A stretch of DNA of 64,000 nt from Pseudobdellovibrionaceae bacterium (GCA_022843825.1 JALHMX010000008.1:51722-115721); one strand, 5' to 3'; numbered from the stretch's first letter, positions 34,365-42,509 are shown. Numbers and translations: made by a program. The notes: a model not told the origin generated them from the sequence alone.

Positions 34365-37300
34365 AATATTCTTATTGATCTTTTTTTTGAGTTCACTATG
34401 GAGCTGCACTCCTGGTGGCAGCAAAGAGCTAGATCCTGTTTTTGGTGGTGACACTATAGGGGATTCGGCTTTTACCTCGACGCCCTCAGCGCTGGATTTT
34501 GGAAATGTGGCAGTGGCCAGTACTTCAAATAGAACAATAACTATTAAAAATGCCTCCAAATCCAATATTTTTATCTCTACAATTTTATCTAATAGTGCAT
34601 CTTATCAGGTTATTTCAGAAACCTGCCCAGAGTCTCCTTCTGTTATTGCGCCCGATGAAACTTGTGATATTACCGTACAATTTTCTCCGAATACTGGAGG
34701 AGTAGTTGGAGCTGCAGTAGGTGTTAGATATGGGATCAGTGCAGCGACCTCATCACAATACATAACTAATTTTGGAGTTAGCGGACGAGGAGTCAGTCCT
34801 TTAGTTTTTAACGGATTATCCTCTTTGGGGCCGCAAACCCATAAGTCTATGACGCTCAATTGGCTACCGAATAGTGACGCCACTTCATTTATTATTTTTC
34901 GAATGATAGGTGGTATGATGGTTTTTGAAAAAACGGTGGTGAATGGAACAGGAACAGTAGATTCTGAAGAAGTCACTGGACTGATGCCTTCAACAAGCTA
35001 TACATGGCGTGTTCGCGCGGTTGATGTTTTTGGCACATCTGATAGTAATACAGTGGATTTGTCCGCTTTAACTGATGTGAATCAATTGCCATTATTGGTA
35101 GATCCTGGTCCTCAAACATTATATCAGGGCGTGACTTGGTCTTTAGATTTAGAAGATTCTAATACAAATGACGACATAGATGTAGACGGCGACCCTCTAA
35201 CGTATTCTTGTTATTACGATCTTACAGTGGACGGGGTAGTAGCTTCGGTAACGGCATGTCCAACCTTAGTTAACGAAAACACAACGGCGGCAACTTTTAA
35301 TACTGCTACCGGCGAATTCAACTGGACACCGCCCTATACTATTGTTCCGGGCACACAATACGAAGTAAGGGTAACAGGTACAGATCCATTTGGAGCATTA
35401 TCTTCCAGAGTTATTGTACTAACAGTTAATACAGGGGTGCCGATTTTAGAGTGGACGCCAGCAGGTCATTTTACCTTTCCTACTCAATTTATAACAACAA
35501 GCTCTCCGTTATCCGCTGATTTTTCTAATGCCCGCACGGGGAATGACAGTGGCGTAGCGACGTATTCATGTAATTTTGATCGGGTGATAGATTCTGCGAT
35601 GGTAGGATCTACCACTTGCACCAGCCTTCCAGGAGTGGCAAGTTTTAATACGACAACAGGGCAACTTAATTGGACACCCAACAGTTCTGCGTGGGGACCT
35701 TATGAGCTGCAAGTGACAGCTACCAATGCCGCTGGCAGTGACACTGAGTTTATCAAGGTAAATGTGAGATCTGAATTCGACTCCACAAATTTAGTAGCTT
35801 ATTGGGATGCTAGCTTTGCAGACGGAGAAAAATTTGGATTGAACTCTCCGTTATTAACCCAGTGGAAAGATCTGACCACGGCAGCCACAACATACGATGG
35901 TGTTCTAACTAATTTTGATGCCCTGATATCTAGTGGCTGGAGTAATGCGACCACACCATCTCTTGCCTTGGACGGAGTGGATGATCGTGTTTCATTTTCT
36001 AATTTATTAACACCGTTGACAAACTTTTCTATTGATACTTGGATTAAACCGAACACTGATATTAGCGGAATCATCCTAAGTAATTATGATGGTGCAGGCT
36101 TGGGGCTAACATTAAAACAATCTGCAGTAGAATCTGGCAAATTTGTTTTAGTAGCAGGTGAACGTACATTTGAAGAAGAGATACTAGCGGACAACCCATT
36201 AGGCTATTGGAGATTTAATGAAGTTACTGGAAATATTGCCTATGACATATCTGGAAATAATCATCACGGAACATATACTGCTAGTGTAACGAAGTCACAA
36301 GGTGGTGGAATAGCTGATGGGGATACTGCTATAGGAGTAAATGGTGCTAATGGATCAATGAATGCCCCGGTAGCCATTGGCGCAACGGTAACTATTGAAG
36401 TCTGGGCGCAAACAACATCTGTTGCAACCACACCAATGCTATGGAGAACAGGCCCCAATGGAGTAGGTCCGGATTTATTCTTTATGAATAATCGAATTTC
36501 TTTAAATACTTGGGACTCGGATACCAATTTTTTTTGTACTATGCCGGTAGCAGCTACAGACGGCAACTTTCATCAGTATGTTGTCACGATTGATCAAATT
36601 GGAAATACCGCACAGCTTTATTTTGATGGAGTGCTGTGTGGTTCAGCGGCCTATCGTAATCCTTCGGCGGCTTCGATTACTTTCTCTTCAGGTCTTGGCA
36701 GTTACGAGTGGAACGGAAGAATTGATGAAGCCGCAGTGTATTCAACAATATTATCTCCTGCTCGCATTCAAGCTCATTATAATGCGCGTTTAAGAGCTAC
36801 TTGTAGGTCATCTATGGCTGCTACTCCTAATCAATGGATGCATATTTTTGCGGGCTATACAAATGGTACTCGGACTTTAAATATGTGGGTTAATGGACGT
36901 AACCAGTGTACAAACGTGCACCACACGAATCTGCAGGGTAGTGCTCAAAATTTGCAGCTAGGTCAAAGTGTTAATGGGATGGCGTCTTGGGATGGATCTG
37001 TCGGAGAGTTAAGAGCCTACTCTTCCGCTGTCACTGGGCCGGCGACAACAAATTATTCTATTATGCAGCCGAAATATGATCAGCATATACCTGTGCAAGA
37101 TATGCGGCTTTGGTTACGAGCCGACAGTTTAAAATACATGGGTGATGGTGCTTATATTTCGATTTGGAAAGATCAAAGTGGTCAGAATAACCATGCTGTT
37201 CAAGCAACTGCTGCGGATCAGCCAGTATTTACTGCTACGGGGTTAAATGGGCAACCCTCTGTCAGTTTTGCCGGAGATTGCCTACGCACCAGTGCGGCTA

Positions 37301-37758
37301 ACATCCTTGGCAACTTTTCGGTCTTTATTGTTTTTCAAGATACTACAATTGGTGATCACGAACGTATTTTTGATAAGGATTATATAGGTGGGTTTTGGAT
37401 AGGTCGAGACGGCAGCAATGCTAACTCTATGAAGTCAGGAATTCTGCAATCCGCATCACCTTATGGAATAGCTAATACATATACAGATAACACTCCACAT
37501 ATTTTGACTTCAATTCGATCAGGCACTAATCATACTCTTATGTCGAATGGGGCATCGCCGGTGTCTCAAGTTGTTTCATCTGCAGCAACAACATCAACGG
37601 TTTACGGCGTTGGATGTTTACATGATGGTAGTGGTGGTAATCGATTTAACGGTGGCCATATTTCAGAGATAATTGTTTATAACACGGTCTTATCGAGTGC
37701 TGATCAAACACGTGTTCACCGTTATCTAGGTGATAAATACTCTATAACAGTCCCGTAA
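34339..37758 (+). CDS. Giant lipoprotein with ASH/FN3 and LamG domains (surface adhesin candidate)
   Basis: An 1139-residue protein starting with a signal peptide and a lipobox-like SLWSC (Cys near residue 23). Domains in order: an ASPM/SPD-2/Hydin-type domain (LDFGNVAVASTSNRTITI) near residue 50; a fibronectin type III domain (LTLNWLPNSDATSFIIFRM, SYTWRVRAVDVFG) near 170-245; two cadherin/Ig-like repeats ending FNWTPPYTI and LNWTPNSSAWGPYEL; then three LamG/concanavalin-type domains with WDASFADG, YWRFNEVTGNIAYDISG and LWLRADSLKYMGDGAYISIW. The ends of the jelly-roll motifs, such as GRIDEAAVYSTILSPARIQ, are recognisable. Such domains bind carbohydrate or protein at the surface. It is the last gene of the MotAB-like operon. 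Confidence 0.75.
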   Translation: MYLRTLIFKIFLLIFFLSSLWSCTPGGSKELDPVFGGDTIGDSAFTSTPSALDFGNVAVASTSNRTITIKNASKSNIFISTILSNSASYQVISETCPESPSVIAPDETCDITVQFSPNTGGVVGAAVGVRYGISAATSSQYITNFGVSGRGVSPLVFNGLSSLGPQTHKSMTLNWLPNSDATSFIIFRMIGGMMVFEKTVVNGTGTVDSEEVTGLMPSTSYTWRVRAVDVFGTSDSNTVDLSALTDVNQLPLLVDPGPQTLYQGVTWSLDLEDSNTNDDIDVDGDPLTYSCYYDLTVDGVVASVTACPTLVNENTTAATFNTATGEFNWTPPYTIVPGTQYEVRVTGTDPFGALSSRVIVLTVNTGVPILEWTPAGHFTFPTQFITTSSPLSADFSNARTGNDSGVATYSCNFDRVIDSAMVGSTTCTSLPGVASFNTTTGQLNWTPNSSAWGPYELQVTATNAAGSDTEFIKVNVRSEFDSTNLVAYWDASFADGEKFGLNSPLLTQWKDLTTAATTYDGVLTNFDALISSGWSNATTPSLALDGVDDRVSFSNLLTPLTNFSIDTWIKPNTDISGIILSNYDGAGLGLTLKQSAVESGKFVLVAGERTFEEEILADNPLGYWRFNEVTGNIAYDISGNNHHGTYTASVTKSQGGGIADGDTAIGVNGANGSMNAPVAIGATVTIEVWAQTTSVATTPMLWRTGPNGVGPDLFFMNNRISLNTWDSDTNFFCTMPVAATDGNFHQYVVTIDQIGNTAQLYFDGVLCGSAAYRNPSAASITFSSGLGSYEWNGRIDEAAVYSTILSPARIQAHYNARLRATCRSSMAATPNQWMHIFAGYTNGTRTLNMWVNGRNQCTNVHHTNLQGSAQNLQLGQSVNGMASWDGSVGELRAYSSAVTGPATTNYSIMQPKYDQHIPVQDMRLWLRADSLKYMGDGAYISIWKDQSGQNNHAVQATAADQPVFTATGLNGQPSVSFAGDCLRTSAANILGNFSVFIVFQDTTIGDHERIFDKDYIGGFWIGRDGSNANSMKSGILQSASPYGIANTYTDNTPHILTSIRSGTNHTLMSNGASPVSQVVSSAATTSTVYGVGCLHDGSGGNRFNGGHISEIIVYNTVLSSADQTRVHRYLGDKYSITVP

Positions 37759-37766
37759 AAGTTAAA

Positions 37767-38285
37767 TTACTGAATCGGCTTCACTTTGCCGCAATCGGCT
37801 GAGGCCCATTTACCTTCATGAGTAATCTCTGCACTTTCGGCTTTTGATTGAGTCACAGTAACGTGGCCATCATAAGCTTTTCCTGCAGATTTAAAATTCC
37901 AATTAGCAGTGCCAGTCGTTCCGTTTTTACAGGTGAACTTGGCGCTGATTTTAGTAGGACTTTTTTCAGTGAAATTCATTTTACAATCTTTGTTATCTTT
38001 TTGCATTAAGGCATTATCTTTAGCTAACATTTCTTTAGTCAGACAAATTTTCATACCATCAGCGCTTATGCTATGGTTCCCTGCTTTAGATAGCATCGCT
38101 TCCATCTGTTTACGCTGTTCAGGCGTCATTTTATCCATGGCTTTTTTAATTTCTGCTTGGGGATCGAAGGTTTTACCATCCGTTTTGATCGTGTACTTAA
38201 CGTCCCATAAGCCCGGAGTTAACTCAAAAGAGGCGTGGGCAGCAAGCGATAAACTTAAAGTAAATAGAGTAATTAGTAATTTCAT
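37767..38285 (-). CDS. DUF3617 exported protein
   Basis: A 172-residue periplasmic protein with a signal peptide (residues 1-18, ending AAHAS). ELTPGLWDVKYTIKTDG at the start, DGMKICLTKEMLAKD in the middle and the two Cys stretches (KDCKMNFT, FTCKNGTTGTANW) match DUF3617, a family of small exported proteins of unknown function. It is the third gene of an operon with an ECF sigma factor and a membrane protein. It is convergent with the giant lipoprotein gene, separated by eight bases. Confidence 0.8.
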   Translation of the reverse strand: MKLLITLFTLSLSLAAHASFELTPGLWDVKYTIKTDGKTFDPQAEIKKAMDKMTPEQRKQMEAMLSKAGNHSISADGMKICLTKEMLAKDNALMQKDNKDCKMNFTEKSPTKISAKFTCKNGTTGTANWNFKSAGKAYDGHVTVTQSKAESAEITHEGKWASADCGKVKPIQ

Positions 38286-38304
38286 AAAGCCTCCAACATT
38301 TGTA

Positions 38305-38787
38305 TTATTGATTATTGTTCAAGAGAGGCTTAAATTTAGCAATCTTATTTATGTTTAAGCCTGTAAGCGCTCCAATAGTCCATAAAACTACATTTAAAAG
38401 AGTAATATCCGGAGCTACAACAACAAAAAGACTCCCAGTTAAAGAAACTAACAAAGTGTAAAATAGAGCTTTTTGATTCAATAACCACTCTTTTTCAGTC
38501 ATTTTAAGTTGGGTATAGACAACTGTTGAGCTAAATACAAAAAGCACTAAGCCACAAGCTATCTGACAGAATGAGTGTGATACAAGCATGAAGTAATAGG
38601 TAACATCAAAAGGTTGCGGCAGACCCAACAAATGAAACAGGCCAAATCCAAATTGTGGACAAAATGATAAAACTATAAAAACAGATATTATATGTAAAAC
38701 AAAAATTTTCATTACAGTTCGAAGTGGTTCAACGTCTGGAAAAAGTTCAAGCTTAATGTTTTTCCACACCTTATTTTTTTCAAACAT
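38305..38787 (-). CDS. Four-segment membrane protein partnering the ECF sigma factor
   Basis: A 160-residue protein with four hydrophobic segments at about residues 29-50, 65-85, 108-128 and 132-150, beginning MFEKNKVWKNIKLELFPDVEP. It overlaps the upstream sigma factor gene by eight bases. Genes in this position often encode an anti-sigma factor, which would hold the sigma factor at the membrane. No ASD zinc motif is seen, so this would be an unusual type. The Cys residues (FCPQFG, FCQIACG) could sense redox state or metal; that is speculation. Confidence 0.55.
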   Translation of the reverse strand: MFEKNKVWKNIKLELFPDVEPLRTVMKIFVLHIISVFIVLSFCPQFGFGLFHLLGLPQPFDVTYYFMLVSHSFCQIACGLVLFVFSSTVVYTQLKMTEKEWLLNQKALFYTLLVSLTGSLFVVVAPDITLLNVVLWTIGALTGLNINKIAKFKPLLNNNQ

Positions 38788-39343
38788 TTGATGAACTCCT
38801 TCCCTTAATTTTTTTTATTCCTCGAGAGATGATCTTCCTTATATTTAGCGAAGACGTATTCATTTTTTCCGCAATGTAATCAAATTCCTCTTCATCGCTA
38901 TAGCGCAGTTTCAAAGCCATAAGTTCATTTTGGCTAAGTACACTCAAGTTTTCATTCAACAAATTTTGAACATCCTTAGTGTCTTCAATGCTACTAGGAT
39001 TTTGGCTTTGCGTTTGTGACAAAAAGTCTGAAAATTCAGCCACATAGTTTTTGTAAATTCGATTAGATTTTAAATAGTCTTTAGTTTCTGATCTAGTGAT
39101 TATATATAGCCAGGCTAAAGGATCGTTATCAGGGTTATAGTTATGTCTTTTATTAAAAATTTTAATATATATAATTTGAACTATTTCTTCCGCGTCTTCG
39201 GTAGATAGACCCTTTTTTTTACAAAAGGCATAAACTAAATGAGATGTATCATGATAAAACTTCTGGAGTATATCTGAGCACTCAACTGATGTTTTAGCTT
39301 GCTTAAGCTCTGATAAAATGTTTTTTTGCCGTCTTAGTGTCAC
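38780..39343 (-). CDS. ECF-type RNA polymerase sigma factor
   Basis: A 187-residue sigma-70-family protein with only regions 2 and 4. Region 2 shows EDAEEIVQIIYIKIFNKRHNYN and PLAWLYIITRSETKDYLKSNR near residue 65-90, and region 4 near 150 has LSQNELMALKLRYSDEEEFDYIAEKMNTSSLNIRKIISRGIKKIK with the helix-turn-helix. The start is GTG 39343. It directs transcription of a small regulon, probably including its own operon. The 49-base gap to the divergent plus-strand metal operon places both promoters back to back. Confidence 0.88.
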   Translation of the reverse strand: MTLRRQKNILSELKQAKTSVECSDILQKFYHDTSHLVYAFCKKKGLSTEDAEEIVQIIYIKIFNKRHNYNPDNDPLAWLYIITRSETKDYLKSNRIYKNYVAEFSDFLSQTQSQNPSSIEDTKDVQNLLNENLSVLSQNELMALKLRYSDEEEFDYIAEKMNTSSLNIRKIISRGIKKIKGRSSSNV

Positions 39344-39392
39344 AATTTTGAAGTCCTGATCCTAGTAGTTAGTAGAAAGCAAAGGGGATTAA

Positions 39393-40055
39393 ATGTCTAT
39401 TAAAATGATTACAAGTAAAGCATGGGCATCTTTTGGCATCATTTTTTTCAGCACTCTCTTTTTTTATTTTTCACATTCAGCTTATGCTCATCCTGTGATT
39501 TATAAAGAAGGCACGGTATTAAGCTCTGAAAGTAATAAAGACAAAAGTGAGTTTCATGCAGCCTATTCATTTCATCAAGCTTGGGCTGTTGGATTTCACA
39601 TGATCATGGAGCCCACTCGTGAATTAGATTTTCTGCAAGTAGCGCATTTAATTAAACGTTGGAATAAAGAGGACTCGCAGGCCAATGTGTATGCCATTTT
39701 AGGCGCCGGAGCGGCCAGGGAATTTGGAGTGCTAGATGTTAAATGGTCTTCCGCACAAATGATTGATATTATGGCCGATTGGGAAAATCGGGACTACTAT
39801 GTGCAAGGGATGCAAAGATATATCCATTTGCCTGATGACCAAAAAGAATGGCATAGCAAGATGCGCTTAGGCTTAGCGCCTTTTCGCTCCGACGCTTTAG
39901 ATTTAGGGATATGGGGCATTTTGCAATTCGATAAAATGAATGGCGATGATTGGGTGACGACTCATTTGCTACGATTTTATTATAAAACGGCACTATGGGA
40001 AATTGGAGCCAACCTTAAAGGTAGCTATCAAATTAATTTAATGTTTCATCTATAA
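39393..40055 (+). CDS. Exported protein of unknown function, metal operon
   Basis: A 220-residue protein with a signal peptide (about residues 1-31, ending AYAHP). The mature part is rich in Trp, Tyr and His and alternates in a strand-like manner near the C terminus (LRFYYKTALWEIGANLKGSYQINLMFHL), ending with a hydrophobic LMFHL. A small outer-membrane barrel is plausible. I do not recognise a family. It is followed 21 bases later by a MerP-like gene and then a MerT-like gene, so a role in metal handling is inferred. It diverges from the ECF sigma factor. Confidence 0.6.
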   Translation: MSIKMITSKAWASFGIIFFSTLFFYFSHSAYAHPVIYKEGTVLSSESNKDKSEFHAAYSFHQAWAVGFHMIMEPTRELDFLQVAHLIKRWNKEDSQANVYAILGAGAAREFGVLDVKWSSAQMIDIMADWENRDYYVQGMQRYIHLPDDQKEWHSKMRLGLAPFRSDALDLGIWGILQFDKMNGDDWVTTHLLRFYYKTALWEIGANLKGSYQINLMFHL

Positions 40056-40076
40056 ATAGATGACGAAAGGATTTTT

Positions 40077-40358
40077 ATGAAAAAGTTTTTATTACTAGTC
40101 ACTTTTTTAACTGCGACTCTGTCTTTAGCTAAACCGCTAACAGGCGAAGTCCATGTTAACGTTAAAGGTATGGTGTGTGCTTTTTGTGTCCAGGGCCTAA
40201 CTAAAACCTTTAAAAAACAAGCTGAAGTCGATGAAGTTAAAGTTTCCCTAGAGGAAAAATCTGTTCACCTTACGTTGAAAAAAGGTCAGTCCATGGATTC
40301 AGAAAAAATCATAAATCTTATAAAAGAAGCGGGATATGAAGGAACCATCGCCCATTAA
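40077..40358 (+). CDS. Periplasmic heavy-metal-binding (HMA) protein, MerP-like
   Basis: A 93-residue exported protein with a signal peptide (residues 1-18, ending SLAKP) and one ferredoxin-like HMA domain. The metal site is GMVCAFCVQGL (C-x-x-C) and the domain ends with LIKEAGYEG, as in MerP or CopZ. It would bind a soft metal ion such as Hg(II), Cu(I) or Zn(II) and pass it to the membrane protein whose gene overlaps its end by 23 bases. The metal cannot be told from the sequence. Confidence 0.85.
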   Translation: MKKFLLLVTFLTATLSLAKPLTGEVHVNVKGMVCAFCVQGLTKTFKKQAEVDEVKVSLEEKSVHLTLKKGQSMDSEKIINLIKEAGYEGTIAH

Positions 40359-40740
40359 CTCTAATTATAAAAGTGGTTTTAGTCTAACCAGTTTTTTAGC
40401 CTTATTTTCCTCTGTAGGCACCTTAGTGTGCTGTGCTTTACCTGCTTTGCTGGTCAGTATTGGAATGGGATCAGTTTTTCTATCATTAACAACGGCAGTG
40501 CCCCAGTTAATATGGCTTGGCGAGCACAAGACCTTGTTGTTTACTGTTTCGTTTGTATTGTTAAGTGCATCTTCACTAATGGCCTATATAAATAGAAATG
40601 CCCCTTGTCCGATTGATATAAAGCTTAGAAATGCCTGCATAAAAGGGCGCAAGTACACAAAAATAATCTTAGTCATAAGTTGGATTATATTTGCTATCGG
40701 TTTCTTTTTTTCTTATTTAGCGGTTTATTTGTTTTATTAA
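40336..40740 (+). CDS. MerT-like metal transport membrane protein
   Basis: A 134-residue protein with three or four hydrophobic segments. The first has SSVGTLVCCALPALLVSIGMGS, with the vicinal Cys pair of MerT, and a second Cys pair occurs in the loop (APCPIDIKLRNACIKG), after which the final segment follows. This arrangement matches MerT/MerC-type mercury or copper importers. It overlaps the MerP-like gene, and the two form a functional pair. No merA, merR or merB is nearby, so a complete mercury resistance operon is absent. Confidence 0.75.
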   Translation: MKEPSPINSNYKSGFSLTSFLALFSSVGTLVCCALPALLVSIGMGSVFLSLTTAVPQLIWLGEHKTLLFTVSFVLLSASSLMAYINRNAPCPIDIKLRNACIKGRKYTKIILVISWIIFAIGFFFSYLAVYLFY

Positions 40741-40812
40741 GTATCAGCTCCGAGATCTATGATCTATTCGAAGCTCAACTCCTTCCATTTGGTTTAAGTA
40801 CAAGCCTACACA

Positions 40813-41100
40813 ATGCATAAATCTTCATTTATGCAAAAATTCAATGATAACTATATAAAGCACGGTATTTGTTTTAGTGAGGCCGTAACAATTTGGAGAG
40901 ATAACAAGGCTCTTGAAATTCCAGACCCTGACCACTCAAAGTGCGAAGAGCGTTGGATTAGGGTTGGCTTTTCGACCCAAGCTAAAATGTTGGTCGTGGT
41001 TTATTGTGAAAGGTTCAACGGCGAAAAGATCCGAATTATTTCTGCACGTAAAGCTACTAACCAGGAGCGGACACAATACTTTGAAAAGGTGAGTGAATGA
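40813..41100 (+). CDS. brnT: BrnT-type ribonuclease toxin
   Basis: A 95-residue protein of the BrnT toxin family, which are RelE-fold ribonucleases of type II toxin-antitoxin modules. It contains IKHGICFSEAVTIW (the KHGxSFxEA signature), EERWIRVGFSTQAKMLVVVYCER and IRIISARKATNQERTQYFE, the C-terminal RxISARxATxxERxxYE family motif. Starts at 40813 and 40831 are both possible. The stop codon overlaps the start of the antitoxin frame by three bases (ATGA), which is normal for the pair. Active-site residues look intact, so the toxin should be functional. Confidence 0.88.
   Translation: MHKSSFMQKFNDNYIKHGICFSEAVTIWRDNKALEIPDPDHSKCEERWIRVGFSTQAKMLVVVYCERFNGEKIRIISARKATNQERTQYFEKVSE
40814..40835. 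promoter_or_regulatory. Inverted repeat over the brnT start, probable BrnA operator
   Basis: TGCATAAAT (40814-40822) and ATTTATGCA (40827-40835) form perfect 9-bp arms with a CTTC spacer. The repeat overlaps the first ATG of brnT (40813) and includes the alternative ATG at 40831. BrnTA operons repress themselves through BrnA binding to a palindrome at the promoter, so a functional role is likely. If translation really starts at 40831, the repeat would lie just ahead of the ORF. Confidence 0.55.
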
Positions 41101-41272
41101 GAGATCAATACGATTTTTCCAAAGCAAAAAAAGCAAAAAAAATAAAGAGCTTAAAGTTCTCAAAACTTTTCGACTTGATCCTGAAGTTATTGAATGGCTT
41201 GAAGTTGAAGGTGAAAAGCAAGGGATGGGTTACCAGACGTATCTTAATTGGTTTTTAAGAAAAAAAGCTTAA
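41097..41272 (+). pseudogene. brnA: BrnA antitoxin reading frame broken at a poly-A run
   Basis: The frame from ATG 41097 gives MRDQYDFSKAKKAKK, the start of BrnA, but then leaves the family. From about 41153 a different frame (two bases later in phase) gives KVLKTFRLDPEVIEWLE and on to LNWFLRKKA, the BrnA ribbon-helix-helix, ending with TAA at 41270-41272. The phase change falls at the A8 run 41135-41142, which follows an A7 run at 41126-41132. In the unshifted frame translation ends at 41256-41258 after 53 residues. Either one A has been lost (mutation or assembly error), or a -1 slip on the A-run makes the full protein. Confidence 0.75.
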
Positions 41273-41276
41273 AGAG

Positions 41277-41317
41277 AATTTGGTGCACCATCGTAGTCGA
41301 GTTTCGAACTGCGGCGC
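41277..41317. repeat. tRNA-end-like remnant sharing AATTTGGTGC with the tRNA-Leu end
   Basis: AATTTGGTGC at 41277-41286 is an exact direct repeat of 42641-42650, the end of the tRNA-Leu gene. Read on the minus strand, the following bases to 41317 read GCAGTTCGAAACTC and TGGTGCACCA, which looks like a degraded T-arm and 3' end of a tRNA, but the T-stem does not pair properly. It could be an old attachment site left by an integration at tRNA-Leu. It is a weak feature. Confidence 0.35.
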
Positions 41318-41350
41318 TTGAGATATGCTTAAATTTGATTTGAACCAATT

Positions 41351-41872
41351 TTATATGTTTTTAGAATGAATCCCCATTTCCTTTTTAGGTTTTTCAGGAA
41401 AGCTCATAAGTTGCTTAATCGCATCAAAAACAGCTTTGAATTGGGAGTCGTACTTCTTCTCGAGTTCCGCCAGCTTATGTGCGAGGCCTTGGTTTGACGA
41501 AAGTATTGCTCGAATTTTTACAAAAGTTCGCATGATTTCAATATTCACTAACGCAGCCTTTTCGCTTTTTAGTACGCTAGATAGCATGGCTACACCTTGT
41601 TCCGTAAAAACAAGAGGTAAGTATCTTCTGCCGCCGTGTTTTTCTCCTATGTAACTTGAGATTCCAAATTGGAATCTCAAGTTTTCCGCTTCAATTTCAG
41701 TGAGTTGGAACATAAAGTCTTCAGGAAATCTGAATTAATTACGGCGAACGGCTTTATTGAGATTGCCAGTTTTAACTCCGTAGAGGTTTGCAAGATCAAC
41801 GTCTCGCATGACGCGATGGCCTCGTATTAGAAATATTTTTTTGCTGATTTCGTCAGGCAATTGTTCAGACAT
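41351..41872 (-). pseudogene. ORF6N-domain protein interrupted by a stop codon
   Basis: ORF6N domains are found in phage and mobile-element DNA-binding proteins. The start codon is ATG 41870-41872 and the first 46 codons give MSEQLPDEISKKIFLIRGHR, then DVDLANLYGVKTGNLNKAV and RRN. An in-frame TAA then interrupts the sequence before FRFPEDFMFQLTEIE, after which the domain continues as GGRRYLPLVFTEQGVAMLSSVL and NIEIMRTFVKIR. The two halves are in the same frame, so this is a nonsense change rather than a frameshift. The C-terminal part could restart at ATG 41711-41713. It lies between brnTA and the GFA gene. Confidence 0.82.
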
Positions 41873-42110
41873 AGGCACTTCCCGTTATATCCGAGGCAAG
41901 AACTGTCCGTAACTTAAAACGAATTTTATTCACATGTAGTAAAATCAGATCCGATATTCGGAGATGAGCGTAAATTTAAATTGAGGTGACATTGACCATC
42001 AAGCCGATGAAAAAAATGAACAATTTTTGATTAAAAGCATTACTTTCTTGAGCGCCTCAAGCAGTTGGGCTAAGAATACGAGAATCGACTTTTGAAGAGA
42101 AAGGCGCTTT

Positions 42111-42509
42111 ATGCATAAGGGATCATGTCTTTGCGGAAAAATAAAATTTGAAGTTGCTGGAGAAATTCCCCCAATGCACGCTTGTCACTGCTCCATATGT
42201 AGAAAGGCCTCTGGTCACTACGGCGTAGGAGCTGACGTATCGAGAGAGGCTCTAAAAATAAATGGCGAAGAAAATATAAAATGGTTCCAAACATCTGAAT
42301 GGGCACGAAGAGGGTTCTGCGCAAATTGTGGTACGCCTCTGTTTTTTGATCCAATAGATAACAAAAAAATCGGATGGATCGGTGTATCTATGGGGGCTTT
42401 TGACAAACCAACTTGTACAAAAATGACTATGCATATTTTTACCCAAGATAAAGGTGATTATTATGAAATAGTTGATGGGTTACCACAACACGAGCAAGCA
42501 CCCAAGTAA
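42111..42509 (+). CDS. GFA (CENP-V/glutathione-dependent formaldehyde-activating-like) protein
   Basis: A 132-residue zinc protein of the GFA family. The Cys ligands are all present: GSCLCGKIKFE at the N terminus, HACHCSICRKASG near residue 24 and FCANCGTPLFFD near 68. Members are called GFA after the formaldehyde-activating enzyme, but most have no known activity. The AGAGAAAGG sequence precedes ATG 42111. The 238 bases upstream, 41873-42110, hold no gene or clear motif. It lies between the ORF6N pseudogene and tRNA-Leu and may have arrived with the accessory patch. Confidence 0.85.
   Translation: MHKGSCLCGKIKFEVAGEIPPMHACHCSICRKASGHYGVGADVSREALKINGEENIKWFQTSEWARRGFCANCGTPLFFDPIDNKKIGWIGVSMGAFDKPTCTKMTMHIFTQDKGDYYEIVDGLPQHEQAPK

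Noticed and set aside
41278..41330. A second tRNA gene next to brnA
   Set aside because: Only a T-arm-like loop and a CCA-like end are visible; the stems do not pair, and no anticodon arm is present.
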